Shown here: one piece after another, positions 8,957 through 18,257 of the stretch
How the letters are laid out: the number at the start of each line of letters is the position of its first letter
Numbering within the stretch: the first letter of the stretch is position 1
Source: Pyrinomonadaceae bacterium
Lineage (GTDB): Bacteria; Acidobacteriota; Blastocatellia; Pyrinomonadales; Pyrinomonadaceae
Direction of reading: 5' to 3'
NCBI GenBank assembly: GCA_028284415.1
Contig: JANQRU010000007.1
Location: forward strand, 248,001-312,000
DNA: 64,000 nucleotides
The notes under the pieces: model-generated
The model's input: only the letters and a program-made list of their open reading frames with translations
Told to the model about the DNA's origin: nothing
The model's database searches: none
Position numbers and translations under genes: made by a program

Positions 8957-9739
8957 ATGGAGAGTAAATTTCAAAAGATATTGGTTTTTACTCTTCTTTT
9001 TTTGTTGCTTAATTTCCCTGCATTTTCTCAAATCAAAAATGAATTTAATGAACCTTGGAAAAATCAGGAAGTCGCAATTGTAATTGATGCCTATCATGGT
9101 AATTCGATCAACTGGCATGAACTAAAAAAAGACAAAAGAGTTGTTGGAATTCTGCACAAAGCAACTGAAGGAATTACTTTTGTGGACTCCAAATATGATA
9201 AAAGGAAATTAATTGCCAAAGAAAAAGGATATAAATGGGGTTCTTATCATTTACTGAGAAAGGGCGACACAGTTGAACAAGCAAAAGCGTACTTGAAGAA
9301 GATTGATAAAAACTCATCTGATGAAATAATGGCTTTAGATGTTGAATGCACTGAAAACTCCTTGTGTAATATTCCCAAATATAAAGTTTCAGCCAAAGAG
9401 ATAAAAACCTTCCTCAAATTTATCAAAAAAGAAACAGGTCGCCATCCGATTTTTTACGGAAATCAATCAGTTATTAAAGACCTTTCTTCAAAATATCCGA
9501 ATGATGAATTGCTCTTTAAAAGTCCACTTTGGTACGCACGTTTTAGAAAAAACGTCCCTGATTTCCCAAATCAAATCTGGAAAACTTATACTTTTTGGCA
9601 ATTTTCCAGCGAGATTAATTGCAAAACTACTGGAAAATGCCTCTACAATGTTCCCGGAACTTTGTTTGATATGGACGTTAATGTTTATAACGGAACAGTC
9701 AAAGAATTAATAGAAAATTGGAGTAAAATCGGGCAATAA
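8957..9739 (+). CDS. Secreted glycoside hydrolase family 25 (lysozyme-like) protein
   Basis: 260 aa with a hydrophobic N-terminal signal peptide (residues 5-25, ending near FSQ). The mature part follows GH25 order: 'AIVIDAYHGNSINW' (first strand with Asp), 'VVGILHKATEGITFVD', 'GSYHLLRKGDTVEQAKAYL', 'IMALDVEC' (strand with catalytic-type Asp/Glu), then 'PIFYGNQ' and a C-terminal 'WQFSS'. GH25 enzymes cleave the MurNAc-GlcNAc bond of peptidoglycan. The gene is followed three bases later by the CAT-like gene, suggesting co-transcription. Whether it acts in self wall turnover or against other bacteria is not visible. Confidence 0.85.
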   Translation: MESKFQKILVFTLLFLLLNFPAFSQIKNEFNEPWKNQEVAIVIDAYHGNSINWHELKKDKRVVGILHKATEGITFVDSKYDKRKLIAKEKGYKWGSYHLLRKGDTVEQAKAYLKKIDKNSSDEIMALDVECTENSLCNIPKYKVSAKEIKTFLKFIKKETGRHPIFYGNQSVIKDLSSKYPNDELLFKSPLWYARFRKNVPDFPNQIWKTYTFWQFSSEINCKTTGKCLYNVPGTLFDMDVNVYNGTVKELIENWSKIGQ

Positions 9740-9742
9740 AAA

Positions 9743-10372
9743 ATGTTCAAAGAAATTGATTTTGAAAAATGGAATAGAAAAGCCTGCTATGAATTTTTCA
9801 AGGACTTTGAAGACCCTTTTTTCAACATGACTGCCAATTTGGATGTAACTAAGCTATACGATTTTTGTAAAGAAAATAATTTAGCCTTCTCGCTTGCTAA
9901 TCTCTTTTACTCTCAACAAACTGCTAACGAAATTAAAGAATTCAAAATCCGCTTAAAAGATAAAAATCTCATTGAATACGATAAAATTGATGCTACTCAA
10001 ACCATCTTACAAGATGATGAGAGTTTTTCGTTTTGTTATTTCGAAATGAAAGACGATGTTTTTGAATTTGATCAAGCCGGAAAAAAAGCTGTTCAAAAGT
10101 ATAAAAAACTAAACAGCTTTGATGTTGAGACAGATCGGATCGATCTGATTTACTATTCTGTTATCCCTTGGATTTCATTTACAAGCTTCAAACACGCCAG
10201 CCGCTTTGATAATTCACAAACTGTTCCACGGATAGTTTTCGGTAAAATTTTTGATGAGAGAGACGTGAAAAAAATGCCGATTTCAGTTGAAGTAAATCAT
10301 ATGATTATGGATGGTTTGCACGTCGGAAAATACTTCAACTTATTGCAAGAAAAATACTCAAATCCTACATAA
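9743..10372 (+). CDS. Chloramphenicol acetyltransferase-like (CAT family) protein
   Basis: 209 aa, the usual length of trimeric type A CAT proteins. It shows the N-terminal 'WNRKACYEFF' and the C-terminal active-site motif as NHMIMDGLHVGKYF, with His186 as the catalytic-type histidine and Asp190-Gly191 of HxxxDG. The residue before His186 is Asn rather than the His of classical HHxxxDG enzymes. CAT enzymes transfer acetyl from acetyl-CoA to the 3-OH of chloramphenicol. Chromosomal homologues often have unknown substrates, so resistance should not be assumed. Confidence 0.8.
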   Translation: MFKEIDFEKWNRKACYEFFKDFEDPFFNMTANLDVTKLYDFCKENNLAFSLANLFYSQQTANEIKEFKIRLKDKNLIEYDKIDATQTILQDDESFSFCYFEMKDDVFEFDQAGKKAVQKYKKLNSFDVETDRIDLIYYSVIPWISFTSFKHASRFDNSQTVPRIVFGKIFDERDVKKMPISVEVNHMIMDGLHVGKYFNLLQEKYSNPT

Positions 10373-10451
10373 AATCTGGCACAAGAACAAAAAGACTAGA
10401 AATTTCAAGGCTTTACAAGTATTCTATTAGTTGGTTGTTGCTGACTAATTT

Positions 10452-10928
10452 ATGTCTCTTGTTAATGAAATCAAAGAAAACCTAAATACTGAATGGATTC
10501 CTAGAATTTATGAAGACAAGATTCGTTCGCAAAGAACTCGCTCGCATAAATTAGATATTCCCAGAAAAGAGAATAAGGCAATAATTCAACACACGTTGCT
10601 GGGAGTTGAATTAAAAGTCGGCAACAAAAGGTTTTCTTGCCCCGATCTATCTACTGCCAGATATTTACAGGTTTTCGCTTGGCTGGGATGTCAGGAAATA
10701 GCCGTACCTTATGACATAACAAAAATTTCCAGCCTCGCCGATGAATTAGAATCCTCGTGGCACAAAATGCTTTTATTAGTGGATCGGGAAACAAGTAATA
10801 AAAGTCCTGCCGTAAGAGGTCGTCTAAGAGCTGGCTTAATTAGAGAAGCTCGCCATCAAATTGATGAGATCGGTGCAGGTGAATTAATGCCCGAATTCAA
10901 AAAAAGTACCAAGCAAAGACGAAATTAA
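10452..10928 (+). CDS. Conserved-looking hypothetical protein
   Basis: 158 aa, basic and without signal peptide or membrane segments; I do not recognise the family. It has an Arg/Lys-rich N-terminal part (RSQRTRSHKLDIPRK), a central beta-rich segment (HTLLGVELKVGNKRFSCPDL) and a helical C-terminal half with charged residues. The initiation codon is an ATG about 80 bases after the CAT-like gene. Base composition resembles the neighbours. No function is proposed. Confidence 0.6.
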   Translation: MSLVNEIKENLNTEWIPRIYEDKIRSQRTRSHKLDIPRKENKAIIQHTLLGVELKVGNKRFSCPDLSTARYLQVFAWLGCQEIAVPYDITKISSLADELESSWHKMLLLVDRETSNKSPAVRGRLRAGLIREARHQIDEIGAGELMPEFKKSTKQRRN

Positions 10929-11013
10929 CCTTCAAAAAATAATAAGCTTTTTTTGCGTTAAATTTGCAATCTTTGTTAGGTTACATTTTCTAAAAATGTT
11001 AATATAAATTTTT

Positions 11014-11937
11014 ATGTTGGACGCTGCACCAAACAAATTAAATCCCCCGACACTCAATTTACCATTCCCTTATAACAAGCAAAATTTCTGCCGTTATGAG
11101 CCGATCGAACAGCAAATTGAGCACGCGAGAGTATTGATCGTAAACAATCTTTTGCGTTATGAATCGGACTTATCTGATATCGCCAGAAAAGATTGGGGTA
11201 ATGAAGTCGAAAAACATTTGAGACTAGAAAGAAAACTCACACAAATGGCATGCGACAATATTGCCAGCAATGTAAAGAGACTTGTAAAACAACCAAAGTC
11301 TGTTACGGTTCATTTGTCAGAAATTGCTGAAGCCACTGAAACATTCAAGCCTGATGCAATCGTGATGAGTGGGACACTTACGGATTTTGATTACTACAAT
11401 CCTGCATATTTAAAATCTTTTGAAAAGTTTATTAAATCCACCAAAATTCCTGTTTTGGGTATCTGTGGTGCACATCAGCTTATTGGCATTTCATTTGGAC
11501 GAAAACTGATGACACTCGACATGCGTGAACAGCACGAAATCCGCACTGGGCGAGTGGCAGAGTTTCAATATCGATATGTCAAAATCATTGATCCGGCTGA
11601 TCCAATTTTTGAAGGAATAACTGATAAAGAGAGTGGCATTTGGCAGGACTACACGATTAAAGACAAAATCTTACGTGTATGGCAAAATCACGGATTGCAG
11701 GTTATCGGAATTCCCGAAGGGTTTAAGCATCTTGCTAAGTCTTATCTTTGCGAAAATCAAATGATGGTCAAGCGTTCTGATGGACAACTTATTTATTCAG
11801 TTCAATTCCACTTGGAAAAATCCTTTGAAGATTGGTCAAAAAACCCAACCCGCTGGGAACATCCAAATGAATCAAGAGATGGACGTATCCTTTTTGAAAA
11901 TTTCTTAAAGCTCGCATTAGAACACAATACAAAGTAG
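11014..11937 (+). CDS. Class I glutamine amidotransferase domain protein
   Basis: 307 aa. Residues about 115-270 form a GATase1 domain: nucleophile Cys151 in VLGICGAHQLIG, and the His266/Glu268 pair in VQFHLEKS, giving a complete Cys-His-Glu triad. The first 110 residues are a charged helical extension with no recognisable domain. Such domains hydrolyse glutamine to supply ammonia to a partner synthase; no synthase gene is adjacent, and the neighbouring carboxylate-amine ligase on the other strand uses a different nitrogen donor. A gamma-glutamyl hydrolase-like role is also possible. Confidence 0.75.
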   Translation: MLDAAPNKLNPPTLNLPFPYNKQNFCRYEPIEQQIEHARVLIVNNLLRYESDLSDIARKDWGNEVEKHLRLERKLTQMACDNIASNVKRLVKQPKSVTVHLSEIAEATETFKPDAIVMSGTLTDFDYYNPAYLKSFEKFIKSTKIPVLGICGAHQLIGISFGRKLMTLDMREQHEIRTGRVAEFQYRYVKIIDPADPIFEGITDKESGIWQDYTIKDKILRVWQNHGLQVIGIPEGFKHLAKSYLCENQMMVKRSDGQLIYSVQFHLEKSFEDWSKNPTRWEHPNESRDGRILFENFLKLALEHNTK

Positions 11938-11965
11938 AAAAAGGCTGTGACAATCACAGCCTTTT
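11938..11965. terminator. Bidirectional terminator between the GATase gene and the ybdK-like gene
   Basis: Stem AAAAGGCTGTGA with TCACAGCCTTTT around a CAA loop, with A-run upstream and T-run downstream. It lies between two convergent genes and can serve both. Confidence 0.85.
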
Positions 11966-11986
11966 CAATTTGAACTGATTTTATTT

Positions 11987-13108
11987 CTAATCAAAACATT
12001 GTTCAGGAACATTCTCCATCGTGTTTTTAATTAATCTATCCACAACTGCTTTCAAATCTCCGTTAGTCTCTTCAAAAACCTGAAGTTGTTCATCAGCAGA
12101 AGTACCACGCTCTAAAATTGTGTGAATGTGTTCAATTTCTTTTCGTGAGCCTAATTCATCAACAACTTCATCAACAAAATCCAGCAATTCGTGAATTAAG
12201 TCTTTTACAGGAACTTCTTTTTGCTTACCTAAATCAAGTAATTTTCCATCTAATCCATACCGAATCGCACGCCATTTGTTTTCTTGGATTAAGCGACGAT
12301 GATAGAGTCTAAAACCTAAATTGTTATCAATCAACAAATGCAATTTAGCAACAATCGCTTGAAAAAGTGCCGCAATTGCAACTGTGTCGTCAACTCTCGT
12401 CGGTATATCACAAACCCGAAATTCAAGGGTTGGAAACTTAGGATGCGGACGTATATCCCACCAGATTTTTGTCGCATCCTCAGCACAATTCATTTTTACA
12501 AGTAGGTCAATATAGCTCTGAAATTCTTGATATGAATTAAAATGATCGGGAATGTCAGTACGCGGAAATTTCTTGAAAACTTCAGTTCTGTATGATTTCA
12601 ATCCGGTTTTAAATCCCAACCAAAATGGAGAAGAAGTTGTCATTGCAAGAACATGTGGTAAAAAATACCTTGCCGCATTCATAATGTGTATGCGACGTTC
12701 GGGTTCTTTAATTCCAACGTGAACATGCACACCAAAGATCAAAAGACTACGAGCGACCATTTGCAGCTCATCAACTAAAAGCTTATATCTATCATGCTCA
12801 AATATCTCTTGCTCTGACCATTTTGAAAAAGGATGAGTTGATGCAGCAACGATCTCCATTCCTTTTTTTCGGGCTAAACTGGAGATAATACAACGAAGTT
12901 TTGAAATATCTTCTCGTGCTTCCTGTATGTTTGCACAGACTCCTGTTCCAACCTCGATCATTGACTGAATCATCTCAGGCTTAACCTTTTCGCCAAGCAT
13001 AAGTTTTCCTTCATCTAAAATTTCAGACACATGAGATTTTAATTCTCGTGTTTCAGGATCGACAATCTGAAATTCTTCCTCAATGCCGAGCGTAAACTGG
13101 TCAAACAT
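11987..13108 (-). CDS. YbdK family carboxylate-amine ligase (glutamate-cysteine ligase type 2)
   Basis: 373 aa, full family length. The protein starts FTLGIEEEFQIVDPETREL, the hallmark GIEEE(F) ATP/Mg-binding start of GCS2 enzymes. It continues with 'EVGTGVCANIQEAREDI', 'HPFSKW', 'GVHVHVGI' and 'WWDIRPHPKFPTLEFRVCD', all typical. YbdK-type enzymes ligate glutamate with cysteine weakly in vitro; the true amine partner is often unknown. The gene converges with the GATase gene over a shared terminator and is followed by a PilZ gene upstream on the same strand. Confidence 0.88.
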   Translation of the reverse strand: MFDQFTLGIEEEFQIVDPETRELKSHVSEILDEGKLMLGEKVKPEMIQSMIEVGTGVCANIQEAREDISKLRCIISSLARKKGMEIVAASTHPFSKWSEQEIFEHDRYKLLVDELQMVARSLLIFGVHVHVGIKEPERRIHIMNAARYFLPHVLAMTTSSPFWLGFKTGLKSYRTEVFKKFPRTDIPDHFNSYQEFQSYIDLLVKMNCAEDATKIWWDIRPHPKFPTLEFRVCDIPTRVDDTVAIAALFQAIVAKLHLLIDNNLGFRLYHRRLIQENKWRAIRYGLDGKLLDLGKQKEVPVKDLIHELLDFVDEVVDELGSRKEIEHIHTILERGTSADEQLQVFEETNGDLKAVVDRLIKNTMENVPEQCFD

Positions 13109-13162
13109 ATTTTCTCTCCTCTGATTTTTTGCCCAAATTAAAACTCTTTATGCCACAACGAG

Positions 13163-13495
13163 CTATTCTATTTCTAATTCTTTTTTCAGCTGAGCTTCAC
13201 TCTCTGCCGATAAATCTTTGAATCGAACACCTACACCTTGTCCAGGATCGGTATATGCAACTACCCCCAATACATCAAAATCTTCACCTGCAAGACTCAT
13301 ATTCAGAGATATTTCATCCCCTGTTTCCAGTTTTGCGTTGGTTGTCATATACAAACCGCCTATTCCAATATCTCTTGTATTAGCGATGCCCGTTGCATCA
13401 CCGCCATCAAATTTAACGTCAACAATTAATTTTTTACGATCGGATTGTCTTCTTTCTTTTGGTGAAAGAGCTTCTTTAGGTTCAATTGGTAACAT
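13163..13495 (-). CDS. PilZ domain protein (c-di-GMP receptor)
   Basis: 110 aa, a single-domain PilZ protein. It contains the RxxxR c-di-GMP motif (RRQSDRKKL, residues 16-24) and the second motif as DIGIGGLYM, followed by a beta-barrel and 'GVGVRFKDLS'. PilZ domains bind cyclic di-GMP and relay it to motility, secretion or polysaccharide machinery. This window also encodes a GGDEF/EAL protein, a GGEEF protein and an HD-GYP protein, so the messenger is clearly in use. No effector gene is adjacent. Confidence 0.85.
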   Translation of the reverse strand: MLPIEPKEALSPKERRQSDRKKLIVDVKFDGGDATGIANTRDIGIGGLYMTTNAKLETGDEISLNMSLAGEDFDVLGVVAYTDPGQGVGVRFKDLSAESEAQLKKELEIE

Positions 13496-13640
13496 TTTTT
13501 CCTCGTTTAGTTTTTAAGATTGAAAGATTTGTAGTGTAGCTTAACTCCCTTATTGTAATCTATTTTTTGAGATTTGGAAGTTTTTTTTCAAGTTAAGCTA
13601 TAAACTACATACATTTATAAAGAAATTTTTAATCTAAACG

Positions 13641-14519
13641 TTATTTCATTTCTCTAGCTAATTGAAGAAAAACTTTTGCAGCATGAGATAAAACTCCATT
13701 TCGCTTATAAACAATATGTAGTTTTCTCTCAAGTTTCATTTCGTGTACAGAAAGTCCCAAAAGTTGCTTGTTATCTATCTCGCTTTGAGCAGTCAATTTT
13801 GGTACAAGTGCGACTCCAACACCCAATTCGACCAAACGCTTAATTGCTTCAAGTGAAGGCATCTCGACTGAAATATTTAAGTTTGTTTTGTATTTAGCAA
13901 ATTTTTCAATTACTTGCTCACGATATGGCGATGGGGCATTATGTGCGATAAATGTTTCAGTCCCCAAATCCTTAACCGAAACACTTTTTTTGCCTGCTAG
14001 CTGGTGATCTAGTGAAACTATTAAAACTAATTCATCCATGCTGACCGCAAGTGATTTTACTGAAGAATCTTTTGGCTTAAACGAAATCACGCCGAGTTCG
14101 ACTTCCCTTGCCATGATTTCTTTTGGAATCCGACTGGCAACCCCTCTCTGGACGTCAATTTTTATTAACGGATGTCTTTTTTTGAATTCATCAATCAACG
14201 GCAACAGATAAAAAACTGTGTGCTCATTCGCACTTATCGAAACCTTGCCATGATGCAATTCTTTTAAGTCTCGAATCGCAGTCTTAGCACTTCGACGTAG
14301 ATTTAACATCTGCCTTGCAAAATCAAGCAAAACTTCCCCCGCATGAGTTAAAGTTCCGTCTTTTGATGAACGATCAAACAGTTTTTCCCCAACTTCTGAT
14401 TCAAGGCGTCGAATTGCTTGACTGACAGCAGGTTGAGTCCGATGCAAGACTTTTGCAGCTCTCGAAAAACTTTTTTCTTCTGCAACAACTAACAAAACTT
14501 CTAGTTCATGAATATCCAT
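13641..14519 (-). CDS. LysR family transcriptional regulator, divergent from leuC
   Basis: LysR-type regulator with an N-terminal winged helix-turn-helix (MDIHELEVLLVVAEEKSFSR, then AAKVLHRTQPAVSQAIRRLE) and a periplasmic-binding-protein-like effector domain. I start it at the ATG at 14519; a longer frame to 14546 adds nine residues without family match. The gene is divergent from leuC over a 135-base gap, the classical arrangement for a LysR regulator and its target, so control of leucine biosynthesis is a reasonable inference. The effector is unknown. Confidence 0.88.
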   Translation of the reverse strand: MDIHELEVLLVVAEEKSFSRAAKVLHRTQPAVSQAIRRLESEVGEKLFDRSSKDGTLTHAGEVLLDFARQMLNLRRSAKTAIRDLKELHHGKVSISANEHTVFYLLPLIDEFKKRHPLIKIDVQRGVASRIPKEIMAREVELGVISFKPKDSSVKSLAVSMDELVLIVSLDHQLAGKKSVSVKDLGTETFIAHNAPSPYREQVIEKFAKYKTNLNISVEMPSLEAIKRLVELGVGVALVPKLTAQSEIDNKQLLGLSVHEMKLERKLHIVYKRNGVLSHAAKVFLQLAREMK

Positions 14520-14636
14520 AATTTCTACAATTTCCCATCTAAGCAAATATAAAATTATTTTATATAATTTTCAATCTCATAAATCTTGCTTTTGTGCGTA
14601 CTTTAAATTACGAAACTTTTCAGATTTTCTTGTAAT

Positions 14637-14652
14637 GTTATAAACTTATAAC
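14637..14652. promoter_or_regulatory. Palindrome immediately upstream of leuC
   Basis: Perfect inverted repeat GTTATAA / TTATAAC around AC, ending two bases before the leuC ATG and occupying the position where a ribosome binding site would lie. It could be an operator for the divergent LysR regulator or an RNA element; no Shine-Dalgarno sequence is otherwise evident. Confidence 0.4.
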
Positions 14653-14654
14653 CA

Positions 14655-16058
14655 ATGAAAACGCTTTACGATAAAGTTTGGGAATCTCACGTTGTCCATG
14701 AAGAACAAGGCAAGCCAGCTTTGCTTTATATTGATTTGCATCTAATCCACGAAGTTACGACTCCACAAGCATTTGAAGGCTTAAAACTCGCTGGCAGAAA
14801 AGTCCGTCGTCCCGAGTTAACAATCGGCACAATTGATCACGCCATTCCAACAATAAATCGTGATAAACCTTTTAATGATCCGATTGCTGCAAAACAGGTA
14901 GAAACCTTGCGAAAAAATGCTAAAGAATTTGGTGTGAGAGTTTATGATTTGGACAAAATCGAACAAGGAATCATACACGTTTTTGGTCCCGAACAAGGGT
15001 TAACACATCCTGGAATGACGATTGTTTGTGGCGATTCGCACACAGCAACTCACGGAGCTTTTGGTGCATTAGCTTTTGGAATTGGTACATCGGAAGTCGA
15101 GCATGTGATGGCAACGCAATGCTTGCAACAGAAAAAATCTAAAAATCTGCAAATCAAAATCAACGGCAAACTTCCCTTTGGAGTCACAGCAAAGGACTTA
15201 ATTCTAGGAATCATCAATGAAATCGGAACGGATGGCGGAACAGGTTTTGTCATTGAATATACAGGCGAGGCAATCGAAAATCTTTCGATGGAAGGGCGTA
15301 TGACAGTTTGCAATATGTCCATTGAAGCAGGAGCAAGAGCGGGCTTGATTGCCCCCGATCAAACAACTTTTGAATATTTGAAAGGAAGACCTTTTGCACC
15401 AAAAAACGATAAATGGAATGAAGCAGTTGATTATTGGAGTTATTTGCCAACTGCAGAAAATGCAGAATTTGATAAAACTTTTGAGATTAACGCAGAAAAT
15501 CTTAAACCTTTTGTAACTTGGGGAACATCGCCCGGAATGTCTGTGAAAATTGGTGAGCGAATTCCAGATTTGTCCGATGCCAAAAACGAAAGTGAGCGTT
15601 TAGCGTTTGAGAAAGCCTTTAAATATATGGGCGTTGAGCCAACACAAAAAATAAATGAAATCAAAATTGATCGCTCATTCATAGGCAGTTGCACAAACGC
15701 ACGCATCGAAGATTTACGTGAAGTTGCAAAAGTTGCAAAAGGTCATAACGTCAACAAAAAAGTTCACGCGATGATAGTTCCCGGTTCTATGCAAATCAAG
15801 AAACAAGCCGAAGAAGAAGGGCTTGCAAAAATTTTCGTCGAAGCAGGTTTTGATTGGCGAGATGCTGGTTGTTCAATGTGCCTCGGGATGAACGAAGACA
15901 TTTTGCAACCCGGCGAACGCTGTGCTTCAACAAGCAACAGAAATTTCGAAGGACGGCAAGGACGTGGTGGAAGAACACATCTTGTTTCTCCTGCAATGGC
16001 AGCAGCGGCTTCAATTGCGGGGCATTTTGTGGATGTCAGAAATTGGAACTTTAAGTAA
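14655..16058 (+). CDS. leuC: 3-isopropylmalate dehydratase large subunit
   Basis: 467 aa aconitase-family subunit that isomerises 2-isopropylmalate to 3-isopropylmalate with a 4Fe-4S cluster. Diagnostic segments: '[12 protein letters not shown]' at the start, '[10 protein letters not shown]', '[20 protein letters not shown]' (Ser/His of the active site), '[13 protein letters not shown]' (first cluster Cys) and '[10 protein letters not shown]' (two further cluster Cys). Length and motifs are complete. leuD follows 205 bases downstream on the same strand with a repeat in between. Confidence 0.97.
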   Translation: MKTLYDKVWESHVVHEEQGKPALLYIDLHLIHEVTTPQAFEGLKLAGRKVRRPELTIGTIDHAIPTINRDKPFNDPIAAKQVETLRKNAKEFGVRVYDLDKIEQGIIHVFGPEQGLTHPGMTIVCGDSHTATHGAFGALAFGIGTSEVEHVMATQCLQQKKSKNLQIKINGKLPFGVTAKDLILGIINEIGTDGGTGFVIEYTGEAIENLSMEGRMTVCNMSIEAGARAGLIAPDQTTFEYLKGRPFAPKNDKWNEAVDYWSYLPTAENAEFDKTFEINAENLKPFVTWGTSPGMSVKIGERIPDLSDAKNESERLAFEKAFKYMGVEPTQKINEIKIDRSFIGSCTNARIEDLREVAKVAKGHNVNKKVHAMIVPGSMQIKKQAEEEGLAKIFVEAGFDWRDAGCSMCLGMNEDILQPGERCASTSNRNFEGRQGRGGRTHLVSPAMAAAASIAGHFVDVRNWNFK

Positions 16059-16083
16059 CTAAAATTTTGGATATAAGAAACTT

Positions 16084-16220
16084 GCCCGCGAATAAATACA
16101 AAATGACGCGAAAAAAAGAAAAATAAAAAAAACGGAGTATTCTATTTTCTCGATTCGGTATGTTTTATTCATAATTTGTTTCATTCTTATTTCGTGTGTA
16201 TTCGCAGTTATTCGCGAGGA
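16084..16220. repeat. Imperfect inverted repeat between leuC and leuD
   Basis: Left arm from 16084 (GCCCGCGAATAAATAC...) and right arm ending at 16220 (...GTTATTCGCGAGG) are imperfect complements of about 35-38 bases, both built from repeated CGCGAAT-like units. This looks like a small non-coding mobile palindrome placed between two genes that are usually adjacent. No open reading frame or T-tract terminator is present. Confidence 0.55.
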
Positions 16221-16263
16221 AAAAAATTTTCTTTTATCTTCGATATTATGTAACTATTTATTT

Positions 16264-16866
16264 ATGAAAAAATTTACAAAACACACAGGCAAATGCGTTC
16301 CGCTTTTTGAGCAGAATATTGACACGGATCAAATCATGCCAAAGAAATTTTTGCTAAAAATTGAGCGAACAGGTTTTGATATCGCACTTTTTCACGACCA
16401 AAGATTCGAGCAAGATGGTTCGATAAAAGCTGATTTTGTATTGAACTTTCCTAAATACAAAGATGCTTCCATTCTTCTAGCGGGAGCAAATTTCGGTTGC
16501 GGCTCATCTCGCGAACACGCACCTTGGGCACTAGCAGAATATGGTTTTCGCGTAATTATTGCTCCAAGTTTTGCCGACATTTTTTACAATAACTGTTTCA
16601 AAATCGGGCTTCTACCGATTACTTTAAGAAAAAATGCAGTTAAAGAATTAGTTAAAAAATCAGAAGAAACTGATAACTATCAATTAACTATTGATTTAAT
16701 AAATCAAGCTGTCACAGATAACCAAACTTTCTCACAAAACTTTGAAGTAGATGAATACAGAAAATACTGTCTGCTAAATGGCTTAGATGATATTGATTTA
16801 ACTCTTTTACACAAAAATAAAATTACAGAATTTGAAAAAACTCGCATAGATTTCCTGCCAAAATAA
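16264..16866 (+). CDS. leuD: 3-isopropylmalate dehydratase small subunit
   Basis: 200 aa swivelling-domain subunit that pairs with LeuC. The conserved start 'KKFTKHTGKCVPLFEQNIDTD' and 'DQIMPKKFL' and the active-site region 'GANFGCGSSREHAPWALAEYG' followed by 'APSFADIFYNNCFKIGLLP' are all present. Length is normal for the bacterial heterodimeric enzyme. It is separated from leuC by an inserted palindromic element but is probably still in the same transcription unit. Confidence 0.97.
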   Translation: MKKFTKHTGKCVPLFEQNIDTDQIMPKKFLLKIERTGFDIALFHDQRFEQDGSIKADFVLNFPKYKDASILLAGANFGCGSSREHAPWALAEYGFRVIIAPSFADIFYNNCFKIGLLPITLRKNAVKELVKKSEETDNYQLTIDLINQAVTDNQTFSQNFEVDEYRKYCLLNGLDDIDLTLLHKNKITEFEKTRIDFLPK

Positions 16867-17032
16867 TTATTAGATTCTCCAACAAATTTACAACCTTGTT
16901 CGTTTGCATTTTTTAATTTGCCAAGTTACCATAAATCACAACAAAATAAGCCTTTTATGTAGTTTTTTTGCCCCCTAATGTTTATAATTCAGAAAAGGCT
17001 ATTTTTATTTTAAAAGCAATTATATTTGATTT

Positions 17033-18166
17033 ATGGGTTTTTCAACCACAGCAATCCACGCAGGAAATGAACCGGATACAGCAACGGGTTCAGTCAGCGT
17101 GCCAATTTATCAAACTTCAACTTATAAACAAGATGCATTAGGCGAGCATAAAGGTTTTGAATATGCACGCACACAAAACCCTACCAGATCGGCTTTAGAA
17201 CAAAATATTGCCGCACTTGAGGGTGCAAAATTCGGATACGCATTTGCCTCCGGAATGTCCGCAATAGATGCTTGTCTAAAATTAGTCAAAGCTGGTGATC
17301 ATGTAATTCTTGGTGACAATACTTATGGAGGAACCTTTCGTCTTTTCGATAAGGTTTTGTCGAATTATGGCATTGAGTTTGATCTTGTTGATACAACCGA
17401 AATAACGCAAGTTGAAGAAGCATTCAAACCCAACACTAAAATGGTTTTTGTCGAAACTCCGACAAACCCAGTGATGAGTGTTACAGATTTAGAAGGTGTT
17501 TCAAACATAGCTCATGCTCACGGAGCAAAAGTTGTGTGTGACAACACTTTTATGTCGCCATATTTGCAACGACCTATTGAGCACGGAGTTGATATTGTTG
17601 TTCATTCAACAACCAAGTATCTGAATGGTCACTCTGATAGCGTTGGTGGATTTGTAGCATTAAATAATGAAAAAAACGCTGAATGGATACAATTTGTACA
17701 AAATTCTGTTGGGGCTATACTTTCTCCATTCGATTCATTCTTAGTTTTGCGTGGAACTAAAACCTTAGCAGTCCGTATGGGAAAGCATAATGAAAACGGA
17801 CAGGCAGTAGCTAATTTCCTAGCTGAACATCCAAAAGTACAAAAAGTTTATTATCCGGGACTTGTTTCGCACCCACAGCATGAACTTGCTAAAAAACAGC
17901 AAGATGGTTTCGGCGGAATGGTTTCTTTTGAAACAGGTTCATTAAATAACGCAAAAAAAGTTTTAGAAAACGTCAAGATTGCAACTTTAGCAGAAAGTTT
18001 AGGTGGAGTAGAGAGTTTGATCTCGCATCCTGCAAGTATGACACACGCTTCCGTTCCATTTGAAAAACGACAAGAACTAGGCATTACAGATGGCTTAGTT
18101 CGCATTTCAGTTGGTATAGAAGATATTGAAGATATTATATTTGATTTAGACCAAGCACTTAATTAG
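17033..18166 (+). CDS. Cystathionine gamma-synthase / Cys-Met metabolism PLP enzyme
   Basis: 377 aa fold-type I PLP enzyme. It has 'STTAIHAGNEPDTATGSVSVPIYQTSTY', the PLP-phosphate-binding 'YARTQNPTRSALE' and 'FASGMSAIDA', and Lys195 in VVHSTTKYLNGHSD as the Schiff-base lysine. The C-terminal 'SLGGVESLISHPASMTHA' is common to the gamma-synthase/gamma-lyase group. Sequence alone does not firmly separate cystathionine gamma-synthase (methionine synthesis) from gamma-lyase. No SAM or other riboswitch pattern was recognised in the 166-base upstream gap. Confidence 0.88.
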   Translation: MGFSTTAIHAGNEPDTATGSVSVPIYQTSTYKQDALGEHKGFEYARTQNPTRSALEQNIAALEGAKFGYAFASGMSAIDACLKLVKAGDHVILGDNTYGGTFRLFDKVLSNYGIEFDLVDTTEITQVEEAFKPNTKMVFVETPTNPVMSVTDLEGVSNIAHAHGAKVVCDNTFMSPYLQRPIEHGVDIVVHSTTKYLNGHSDSVGGFVALNNEKNAEWIQFVQNSVGAILSPFDSFLVLRGTKTLAVRMGKHNENGQAVANFLAEHPKVQKVYYPGLVSHPQHELAKKQQDGFGGMVSFETGSLNNAKKVLENVKIATLAESLGGVESLISHPASMTHASVPFEKRQELGITDGLVRISVGIEDIEDIIFDLDQALN

Positions 18167-18257
18167 TTGAGAGTTTTGAGGAAAGAGTTAAGAGAAATAA
18201 GAAGCAATTTTTCAAAAACTCATCGCTCGCCACTCACCGCTCTCCACTCTTTTAATT

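Noticed and set aside
16867-17032. SAM riboswitch upstream of the cystathionine gamma-synthase-like gene
   Set aside because: No SAM-I or SAM-II core motifs could be found; only a loose AGCCTTTT/AAAAGGCT inverted repeat is present.
18168-18257. Inverted repeat between the gamma-synthase-like and PP2C genes
   Set aside because: The GAGAG/CTCTC-rich sequence is only loosely self-complementary and no defined arms could be aligned.
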